The translations under genes and the position numbers were made by a program. Below, piece after piece: positions 28,223 through 34,612 of a stretch of DNA of 64,000 nt (positions are counted from its first letter, which is position 1; the number at the start of each line of letters is the position of its first letter). The notes under the pieces are model-generated. The model was given only the letters and a program-made list of their open reading frames with translations, searched no databases and was not told the DNA's origin. The stretch spans positions 1 through 64,000 of the forward strand of contig NZ_JAUCZC010000011.1 in NCBI RefSeq assembly GCF_030373265.1, given 5' to 3'. The stretch is from Blastomonas sp. GTDB taxonomy: Bacteria; Pseudomonadota; Alphaproteobacteria; Sphingomonadales; Sphingomonadaceae.

Positions 28223-28267
28223 TCAGCGGACGGGCCTGATCAGGCGCGAATCGGGAAAAGAAGGCAT
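28223..28267 (-). CDS. Possible 14-codon leader peptide before pcs
   Basis: ATG 28267 opens a 14-residue frame (MPSFPDSRLIRPVR) preceded by AGGAG about 12 bases upstream. It ends in TGA 14 bases before the pcs GTG. pcs itself lacks a good ribosome-binding site, so translation could be coupled. No hallmark of an attenuator peptide is seen, and chance is a fair alternative. Confidence 0.2.
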   Translation of the reverse strand: MPSFPDSRLIRPVR

Positions 28268-28337
28268 GAGTTCGCAGCTCTCCTGCCGGTCCGGTCCAGC
28301 GCGATTCCCAAATCGCACCCAGCCGGGCTCGGCGAAC

Positions 28338-28377
28338 GAAACAAATGTCTCCCGCCCGTCAAATAACATATTGTTTC
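28338..28377. promoter_or_regulatory. Dyad-symmetric element upstream of pcs
   Basis: GAAACAAATGT at 28338-28348 and ACATATTGTTTC at 28366-28377 are inverted copies differing by one inserted base. The second arm also contains AACA-TAT-TGTT. It is AT-rich in a GC-rich context and lies about 130 bases upstream of the pcs start, in the only non-coding gap before the operon. It is a candidate regulator-binding site; no regulator gene is adjacent. Confidence 0.4.
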
Positions 28378-28409
28378 AAGAAGCGGTAGGGGCCGTTTGC
28401 CCACCGCGA

Positions 28410-29498
28410 TCAGAGCTGGTGCCAGCGTCCCACCGCGCGCGACACCGCTTGCATCAGCTGCATCCGCTGCGGAATGCTAGCGGTCGTCTCAGCCAGCATG
28501 ACCGCTACGGCATAGCGGGTTCCGTCGGGCGCGGTCATGATGCCGACATCGTTATACCCGGTCGAAACCGGCGGCAGATCCTGCCCCGTGCCGGTCTTGT
28601 GCAGGAACTTCCAGCCTGCAGGAACGCCCGCCTTGAGCCGGTTGGGCCCACTACGAGTGCGACCAAGCGTGTCGAGCATAAGCTGAGTGGATGTCGGAGA
28701 GAGCAATTCGCCGCGCGCCAGCCGCGCAAGCGCATCGACAATGCCCTCGGGGCTGGCACCGTCGATCGGGTCCGCGACATAGGCCGCCAACAGGTTGCGG
28801 CGACGGTCAAGAGGTATGCGTTCCCGCTCGGCCTGGAACGCCCGTCCCGCCGACAGGTCCTGCCGCCACTGCACTCCGGCGATGCCGCTTTGCAGCAGCC
28901 GTTCCCCGGGGCCGAAGCGGATATCGGACAGTCCCTTGCGACGCAGGAACTCGTTGACCACCGCAGGCCCCCCCGCGGTGCGCAGCAGCGCATCGTTGGC
29001 GCTGTTGTCGCTGGCGGTCAGCGCCTCGTTGATCAGGGTGCGCACGGTTTCACGCACCGTACCTTCCCGCGCCACCCGTGCGGCAAGCGGCTGGTGGAAC
29101 AAGGTCAGGTCATCGCGGGTGATCGTCACTGGTGTATCGAGCGCAAGCTCGCCGCGATCGACCTTTTCGAGCACCGCCATCGTCACCCACAATTTGGAGA
29201 CGCTCTGCTGCGGGAACAGTTCGCCGCCGCGCTGACCGACTACCCAGTCGCCATCGATCCGCCGCACCGCGATCCCCGTCTTGCCCGGAAACGACCGCCA
29301 CAACGCCAGAAGATCGTCACGCAGTCCCTGCGGCACGACATTGGTCGCGCGCGGCGCGAGCGGCGGCGGCACCGGTTGGACACGTTCGGGCGCGGGACGG
29401 ATCGGAGGCTGCGAGGTCTGCGCGACCTGACGCGGCCCCGAGACACAGGCGGCGAGCGATGCTGTCGCGAAGAACAGGAACAGCTTGCGAGCGAACAT
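28410..29498 (-). CDS. Class A beta-lactamase-fold lipoprotein
   Basis: A 362-residue protein with lipobox LAAC (Cys18), a Pro-rich linker and a serine-hydrolase domain. The active-site motifs are SVSK (Ser99-Lys102), SDN in TASDNSAND, and KTG in FLHKTGTG. These three are the class A penicillin-recognising motifs. The protein could hydrolyse beta-lactams or act on peptidoglycan; the classical Glu166 position is not obvious to me. I chose ATG 29498, which places the lipoprotein signal at the N-terminus; an upstream ATG adds 13 residues. pcs follows about 200 bases downstream on the same strand. Confidence 0.8.
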   Translation of the reverse strand: MFARKLFLFFATASLAACVSGPRQVAQTSQPPIRPAPERVQPVPPPLAPRATNVVPQGLRDDLLALWRSFPGKTGIAVRRIDGDWVVGQRGGELFPQQSVSKLWVTMAVLEKVDRGELALDTPVTITRDDLTLFHQPLAARVAREGTVRETVRTLINEALTASDNSANDALLRTAGGPAVVNEFLRRKGLSDIRFGPGERLLQSGIAGVQWRQDLSAGRAFQAERERIPLDRRRNLLAAYVADPIDGASPEGIVDALARLARGELLSPTSTQLMLDTLGRTRSGPNRLKAGVPAGWKFLHKTGTGQDLPPVSTGYNDVGIMTAPDGTRYAVAVMLAETTASIPQRMQLMQAVSRAVGRWHQL

Positions 29499-29637
29499 GC
29501 GGTGGCTTTCTGGTGAAGGAGCAGTGATGTGTGACACACAGCCGATGTATGCACGGTTAAGCCGTTAGCGTCTGGTTCCCAAGCGATGGCCATTTTTGCG
29601 GCGAACGATTCACTGCGCGCGGTGAATGACTGTCGTC

Positions 29638-29768
29638 CTCTCCCCTCCCGCTTGCGGGAGGGGTGGCCGAGCCAAAGGCAAGGCCGGGGTGGGCCTGTAC
29701 CGTTGTGAACTTCAGGCCCACCCCGGTTCAGCAAGCTGAACCTCCCCCTCCCGCAAGCGGTATGGGAG
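29638..29768. repeat. Dyad repeat family A, copy 1
   Basis: A non-coding block of nested inverted repeats: CCCCTCCCGCTTGCGGGAGGGG at the left, GGCCGGGGTGGGCCTG pairing with CAGGCCCACCCCGG in the middle, and CCCCTCCCGCAAGCGG at the right. A close relative occurs at 50201-50332, with the same order and a shared GAGCCAAAGGC segment. It can fold into a long hairpin and sits between nadB and the beta-lactamase-fold gene. No transposase accompanies it. Confidence 0.8.
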
Positions 29769-29773
29769 ACGAT

Positions 29774-31366
29774 TCAAGGCACCAGCACCGTGTCTTCCGC
29801 CATCGGCAGCATGTCGGGATAGTCGCTGTTGAAGTGCAGCCCGCGGCTTTCCTTGCGCTCGAGCGCCGAGCGGACGATCAGGTCGGCGACCTCGATCAGG
29901 TTGCGCAGCTCGACCAGATCGGGGGTGACGCGGAAATTGCCGTAATATTCCTCGACCTCGCTGCGCAGCAGTTCGATGCGGTGGCGCGCGCGTTCGAGCC
30001 TTTTGGTGGTGCGCACGATGCCGACATAGTCCCACATAAACCGCCGGATTTCGCGCCAGTTGTGCTGGACGACGACCTCTTCGTCCGAATCGGTGACCCG
30101 GCTCTCGTCCCAGGGCAGAATTTCGGGCGGCGGGCCGAGGTCGTCCCAATGCGCGATGATGTCGGTGGCGGCGGCATCGCCGAAGACGAAGCATTCGAGC
30201 AGCGAGTTGGATGCGAGACGGTTGGCGCCGTGCAGCCCCGACTGGCTGACCTCGCCCGCGGCATAGAGCCCGGGCAGATCGGTGCGGCCGTTGAGATCGA
30301 TCAGCACCCCGCCGCAGGTGTAATGCTGCGCCGGCACCACCGGGATCGGATCGCGGGTGATGTCGATGCCGAGGCCAAGCAGCTTTTCGTAGATCGTCGG
30401 GAAGTGGCCCTTCACGAACTCGGCCGGCTGGTGGCTTATATCGAGATGGACGTAATCGAGCCCCAGCCGCTTGATCTCGTGATCGATCGCGCGCGCGACG
30501 ACATCGCGCGGGGCGAGCTCGAGCCGGGGGTCGAAATCGCCCATGAAGCGATAGCCGGTGTCAGGGATCAGCAGGTGCCCGCCCTCGCCGCGCACCGCCT
30601 CGGTGATCAGGAAATTCTTGACCTCGAGGTTGTACAGGCAGGTCGGGTGGAACTGCATGAATTCCATGTTGGAGACCCGCGCACCCGCGCGCCAGGCCAT
30701 TGCGATACCGTCGCCGGTCGCGCCCCTGGGCGCAGTCGAGAACAGGTACGTCCGCCCCGCCCCGCCGCTTGCGAGCAAGGTCGCGCGCGCGGTCAGCGCC
30801 TCGACATGGCCGGTGGCGCGGTTGAGCGCGTAACAGCCCCAGATGCGCCGGTCGCCCGCAGGCGTGGCGCGGTGGCGGTCGGCGATCAGGTCGATCGCGA
30901 CCATGTCGGGCAGCAGCGTGATGTTGGGGTTGGCAGCCGCCGCACGCTCGAGCGCCTGCTGCACCGCCCAGCCGGTGGCATCGTCGACATGCACGATCCG
31001 CCGGTGGCTGTGCCCGCCTTCGCGGGTAAGGTGGAGGTCGTCGGCATGATCGCCACCGCCGCCGTTGCGGTTGAACGGCACGCCCAGATCGACGAGATGC
31101 TGGATCGCCGCAGGGGCGTTTTCCACCACGAACTCGACCGTCTCGCGGCTGTTGAGGCCTGCACCTGCGACCATCGTGTCATCGATATGGTTGCTGAAGG
31201 AATCGCCTTCCTCGAGCACCGCAGCGATGCCGCCCTGTGCCCAAGTGGTCGACCCGCCCGAAATATCGCCCTTGGCCAGCACCAGCACCCGGCAGTGCCG
31301 CGCCAGGCTGAGCGCTGCGGTCAGTCCCGCCGCGCCAGAACCGATGATCAGGACGTCATGTTGCAT
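29774..31366 (-). CDS. nadB: L-aspartate oxidase
   Basis: A 530-residue flavoprotein that oxidises aspartate to iminoaspartate, the first step of NAD synthesis. It has the FAD-binding GSGAAG near the N-terminus, GGSTTWAQGGIAA, the active-site region HGANRLASNSLLE and the C-terminal helical bundle. ATG 31366 overlaps the upstream lipoprotein stop by one base (TGATG). The open frame extends five codons upstream, but MQHDVLIIGSG is the normal beginning. nadA and nadC are not in the window. Confidence 0.95.
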   Translation of the reverse strand: MQHDVLIIGSGAAGLTAALSLARHCRVLVLAKGDISGGSTTWAQGGIAAVLEEGDSFSNHIDDTMVAGAGLNSRETVEFVVENAPAAIQHLVDLGVPFNRNGGGGDHADDLHLTREGGHSHRRIVHVDDATGWAVQQALERAAAANPNITLLPDMVAIDLIADRHRATPAGDRRIWGCYALNRATGHVEALTARATLLASGGAGRTYLFSTAPRGATGDGIAMAWRAGARVSNMEFMQFHPTCLYNLEVKNFLITEAVRGEGGHLLIPDTGYRFMGDFDPRLELAPRDVVARAIDHEIKRLGLDYVHLDISHQPAEFVKGHFPTIYEKLLGLGIDITRDPIPVVPAQHYTCGGVLIDLNGRTDLPGLYAAGEVSQSGLHGANRLASNSLLECFVFGDAAATDIIAHWDDLGPPPEILPWDESRVTDSDEEVVVQHNWREIRRFMWDYVGIVRTTKRLERARHRIELLRSEVEEYYGNFRVTPDLVELRNLIEVADLIVRSALERKESRGLHFNSDYPDMLPMAEDTVLVP

Positions 31367-31923
31367 CAACGATAACCACATGTGAGGAGGGAGCGATCCG
31401 GGGCATCAGGGCTGTCCTGCAGACTGACGAACAATTCATAACCGTCCGGAGGGCCAAGCGATACATCCCGGTTGATTTCGACCGGGAAGCCGCCACTTCG
31501 CAGCGCAGCCAAGGCAGCGGCTGCCGGAACAGCGAATTCGAGACTGAAGTCGCCCGGATCGCCACCTTCAGGAAAGGTCTGATGAATGGCGTGGAGGGGA
31601 AGCCCCAGCATCGTGCCCGAAACGCGAACGCTGAAGGCTGTCCAGCCGTCGTGCCGTGTCGTCTCGATCTGGCCAAAATGCGCAGCCAGCGACGATGGCG
31701 CAGCTATTCGACCCGAACGCAAATGCTGGTCTGGGTCGAGAACAGCTTGAGGATCGACCACCACCATAGCTTGAAGAAATCGCGCCGTTTCAACCCCAAG
31801 CCGGCACGTTGCAGGGTCTTCAAAAGCAAGCAAGCCATCCAAAGCCGTCGGAGCCTGCATCTGCCGCTCGGCGCAGCTGGAGAGAAGCGCAGCGCCCATT
31901 GCGATCGCCGCAATCTGTTTCAC
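31366..31923 (-). CDS. Unknown lipoprotein
   Basis: A 185-residue protein with a short signal peptide ending in the lipobox LSSC near residue 17. No known domain is recognised. The mature part has mixed alpha/beta character and ends CGYR. Its start overlaps the ABC ATPase stop by four bases, and its stop overlaps the nadB ATG by one base, so all three are translated from one message. The function is unknown; it could be a partner of the ABC ATPase. Confidence 0.7.
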   Translation of the reverse strand: MKQIAAIAMGAALLSSCAERQMQAPTALDGLLAFEDPATCRLGVETARFLQAMVVVDPQAVLDPDQHLRSGRIAAPSSLAAHFGQIETTRHDGWTAFSVRVSGTMLGLPLHAIHQTFPEGGDPGDFSLEFAVPAAAALAALRSGGFPVEINRDVSLGPPDGYELFVSLQDSPDAPDRSLLTCGYR

Positions 31924-32855
31924 GCCACCGCCTTGGTGAGGTTGAGGAACACGTCCTCCAGATCGGGCTCGCGGGTGGAGACGTCAACGATGCCGTAGCC
32001 TGCCTCGCGCACCCGGCTCATCACCTGGCCTGCGTTCAGCCTGTCCTTGCTGTAGCCGATCTCGAGCACGCGGTCGGTGAGCTTGCTGACCTTGTCGAAC
32101 GCCGGGTCCGCGGGCAGCGCGGCGATGTCCTGGTCGAGCGTCAGCACGATCAGCTTGTCGCGCGCCATGCCGACCATCTCGGCGGTGGGCTTGTTGGCGA
32201 TCAGCCGGCCGTGGTTGATGATCGCGATCCGGTCGCACAACTCCTCGGCCTCTTCGAGGTAATGCGTGGTCAGCACGATGGTCACGCCTGCGCGGTTCAA
32301 TTCGCGGACATAATCCCACAATTGCTGGCGCAGATCGATGTCGACCCCCGCGGTGGGCTCGTCGAGCACCAGGATGGGCGGTGAGTGCACCATGGCTTTT
32401 GCAACCAGCAGCCGCCGCTTCATCCCGCCCGAGAGCGTGCGGGCATAGGCATCGGCCTTGTCCTCGAGCCGGACCGCGCGCAGCAGTTCTGCCGTCCGCC
32501 GCTGGTCCTTCGGCACGCCGAACAACCCCGCCTGGAGTTCGAGCGATTCTGCAGGGGTGAAGAACGGATCGAACACGATTTCCTGCGGCACGATACCGAT
32601 AGAGGCCTTGGCGTTGCGCGGGTTGGCGTCGATATCGAAGCCCCAGATACTCGCTGCGCCCGAGGTCTTGCGGACCATGCCCGAGAGGATGTTGATCAGC
32701 GTGGATTTGCCTGCGCCATTGGGCCCGAGCAACCCGAAGATCTGGCCACGCGGCACATCGAAGCTGACACCGTCGAGTGCGAGCTTGTCGGGAGCTTTGC
32801 CTGCGCCTTTGTAGATCTTGCGCAGATTGTCGATGGAGATGGCGGCCTGGGTCAC
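31920..32855 (-). CDS. ABC transporter ATP-binding protein
   Basis: A 311-residue ABC-2/DrrA-type ATPase. It has Walker A GPNGAGKST, signature LSGGMKRR, Walker B ILVLDEPTAGVD, and the switch His in LTTHYLEEAEELCDR. A C-terminal extension of about 80 residues is typical of exporters of the drug/lipid class. No permease gene is adjacent, so the transmembrane partner must be elsewhere. It is the first gene of a three-gene operon with a lipoprotein gene and nadB. Confidence 0.88.
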   Translation of the reverse strand: MTQAAISIDNLRKIYKGAGKAPDKLALDGVSFDVPRGQIFGLLGPNGAGKSTLINILSGMVRKTSGAASIWGFDIDANPRNAKASIGIVPQEIVFDPFFTPAESLELQAGLFGVPKDQRRTAELLRAVRLEDKADAYARTLSGGMKRRLLVAKAMVHSPPILVLDEPTAGVDIDLRQQLWDYVRELNRAGVTIVLTTHYLEEAEELCDRIAIINHGRLIANKPTAEMVGMARDKLIVLTLDQDIAALPADPAFDKVSKLTDRVLEIGYSKDRLNAGQVMSRVREAGYGIVDVSTREPDLEDVFLNLTKAVA

Positions 32856-32920
32856 GGCAAGCGGATTAGCCGCTTGGGATCACTTGCGCAAAGGGAAAGG
32901 TAGCGCCTTGAAATGCAGCG

Positions 32921-32963
32921 GATCGGGATACGCGGAGCAGCGCACCGCCCAGGTATCCCGATC
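32921..32963. repeat. Perfect 11-bp inverted repeat between carD and the ABC gene
   Basis: GATCGGGATAC at 32921-32931 and GTATCCCGATC at 32953-32963 with a 21-base loop. It could end the carD transcript, but no T-run follows on either strand. It could equally be a protein-binding dyad. Confidence 0.5.
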
Positions 32964-32995
32964 ATCGCTGACAACCCCGGCGCGGGGGAAATCGC

Positions 32996-33523
32996 TTATT
33001 CGGCGACTTCGTAATATTGCGGCGCTGCCTCGTTGAGGATCTCAAGGATCTTCTTCAGCGCGGCAGGCTCGTCGGTCTTTTCCATGGCGGCCAGTTCGCG
33101 CGCGAGGCGGCTGGAGGCCGCTTCGAAGATCTGGCGTTCGGAATAGCTCTGTTCGGGCTGGTCATCGGGCCGGAACAGGTCGCGGGTCACTTCGGCGATC
33201 GACACGAGGTCGCCCGAATTGATCTTCGCTTCATATTCCTGGGCACGGCGCGACCACATGGTGCGCTTGACCTTGGGCTTGCTTTTCAGCGTTTCCATGG
33301 CTTCGCGCAGCGTCTTGTCCGACGAAAGCTTGCGCATGCCGATGCTTTCGACCTTGTTGACCGGAACGCGAAGGGTCATGCGTTCCTTTTCGAAGCGCAG
33401 CACGTACAGTTCGAGCTGCATGCCGGCAATTTCTTCCTTCTGAAGCTCCACAACACGGCCGACGCCATGCTTGGGGTACACCACATAATCGCCTACATCA
33501 AAAGACAGCGCTTTGGCGGCCAT
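32996..33523 (-). CDS. carD: CarD family transcriptional regulator
   Basis: A 175-residue protein with the CarD/TRCF-type RNA-polymerase-interacting domain at the N-terminus (FDVGDYVVYPKHGVGRVVELQ) and a helical C-terminal DNA-binding half (TMWSRRAQEYEAKI). CarD binds the polymerase beta subunit and stabilises open complexes, notably at rRNA promoters. It lies next to fdxA, as is usual in alphaproteobacteria. Its upstream gap is about 315 bases. Confidence 0.93.
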   Translation of the reverse strand: MAAKALSFDVGDYVVYPKHGVGRVVELQKEEIAGMQLELYVLRFEKERMTLRVPVNKVESIGMRKLSSDKTLREAMETLKSKPKVKRTMWSRRAQEYEAKINSGDLVSIAEVTRDLFRPDDQPEQSYSERQIFEAASSRLARELAAMEKTDEPAALKKILEILNEAAPQYYEVAE

Positions 33524-33839
33524 TCAAAAACCTTTCTCAATTCAGGGGAAGCGGGAGTGTTTTCGAACCTGCGATCCTGCCGTCCGAATCAAACCTCCTC
33601 AAGCATGTGCCGAAAGCGGGACACCCATTTTCAGCGCTGCACTGCAGCACTGATAGGCGCTCCTTAACAGATTCGTCACAAAATAGCCACCCTGTAATGG
33701 CCATTCCGGACCCAAATGGGGTCTGCGATCCCCAAAAACAAGCGTCGGCGGACGCACAAGTGCGCCCGCCGCTACGGAATGTGGGAACGATTGCACTGGC
33801 CCGAGGGCAAATCCTTCCCGGATGGAAAGGGGGATCGGA
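33524..33839. other. Non-coding gap between carD and fdxA
   Basis: This 316-base gap holds no gene. On its right half is the fdxA terminator. In the middle is a GCTGCA-c-TGCAGC dyad at 33636-33648 inside the probable carD promoter region, with an AT-richer stretch just to its right. I see no clear -35/-10 pair. Confidence 0.5.
33733..33772 (-). terminator. Rho-independent terminator after fdxA
   Basis: On the minus strand GGCGGGCGCA-cttg-TGCGTCCGCC forms a 10-bp stem with one mismatch and is followed by GACGCTTGTTTTTGG. It lies about 70 bases after the fdxA stop and separates fdxA from carD. Confidence 0.7.
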
Positions 33840-34178
33840 TCAGTCGCCTTCGCCGGGTTCGGGCGAGAAGAACGCTTCGTATTTGCCGTCCTTGCCCTTG
33901 TATTCGTCCGCGTCGGGCGGGGAATCGCGCTTTACCGTGATGTTCGGCCATTCGGCGCTGAACTTGGTGTTGAGCTCAAGCCATTTTTCCAGGCCGTCCT
34001 CGGTATCGGGCAAGATCGCTTCGGCAGGGCATTCGGGTTCGCACACACCGCAGTCGATGCACTCGCTGGGGTTGATCACCAGCATGTTGTCGCCTTCGTA
34101 GAAGCAGTCCACGGGGCACACTTCCACGCAGTCCATATATTTGCACTTGATGCAGGCGTCGGTGACTACATAGGTCAT
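33840..34178 (-). CDS. fdxA: Seven-iron ferredoxin FdxA
   Basis: A 112-residue ferredoxin. The N-terminus carries [17 protein letters not shown] and then [12 protein letters not shown], the ligand pattern for one 3Fe-4S and one 4Fe-4S cluster. A C-terminal extension of about 45 residues is typical of FdxA. It is a cytoplasmic electron carrier with no defined partner. The S4-domain and Suv3-like helicase genes lie upstream, giving the order helicase-S4-fdxA-carD on one strand. Confidence 0.95.
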   Translation of the reverse strand: MTYVVTDACIKCKYMDCVEVCPVDCFYEGDNMLVINPSECIDCGVCEPECPAEAILPDTEDGLEKWLELNTKFSAEWPNITVKRDSPPDADEYKGKDGKYEAFFSPEPGEGD

Positions 34179-34311
34179 CGGCTGTGATCGCTCCCCTGAG
34201 TGGTTTGCCGGGCATATCGCGCCGGATGGGCATGGTGATTCTGCCGGCCTTGCTATTGCGATAGCTCCGGTGCGTCAATATGGCGCTGCCTCGGGCAGGC
34301 AAAGCCCTGCT

Positions 34312-34572
34312 TTATCCGCTCGCGCGCCGGTCTTCGGGCTCGCTGTAGCAGGCCATCGCCTCTTCCGCCGGGCCACGACGCCACGGCAACCGATCGATCT
34401 GCAGCACCAGCACCCGTGGCCCCTGGGGTACGGTAAGGATATCACCGCAGCGCACCGCGTGGTGCGCCTTGACCACCCGGGTGCCGTTGGCGCGGATCAG
34501 ACCCTGTTCGGCGAGCCACTTGCCCTGCGACCGGCTGCGCACCAGCCGCAGATACCACAACAACACGTCCAT
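34312..34572 (-). CDS. S4 RNA-binding domain protein (HslR-like)
   Basis: An 86-residue protein with the S4 fold (MDVLLWYLRLVRSRSQGKWL ... GLIRANGTRV ... GDILTV). The closest known relative is Hsp15/HslR, which binds the 50S subunit carrying a stalled nascent chain. I chose ATG 34572 because the S4 domain begins there; the open frame extends upstream into the helicase gene. It starts 40 bases after the helicase stop. Confidence 0.8.
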   Translation of the reverse strand: MDVLLWYLRLVRSRSQGKWLAEQGLIRANGTRVVKAHHAVRCGDILTVPQGPRVLVLQIDRLPWRRGPAEEAMACYSEPEDRRASG

Positions 34573-34612
34573 CCGGATGTGCCCACCGGTTGCTGTCCCC
34601 GCGCCGCCTGTG

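Noticed and set aside
29638-29768. Insertion sequence or CRISPR at the family A repeat
   Set aside because: No transposase, no regular spacers and only two dispersed copies; it is a dyad-type intergenic repeat.
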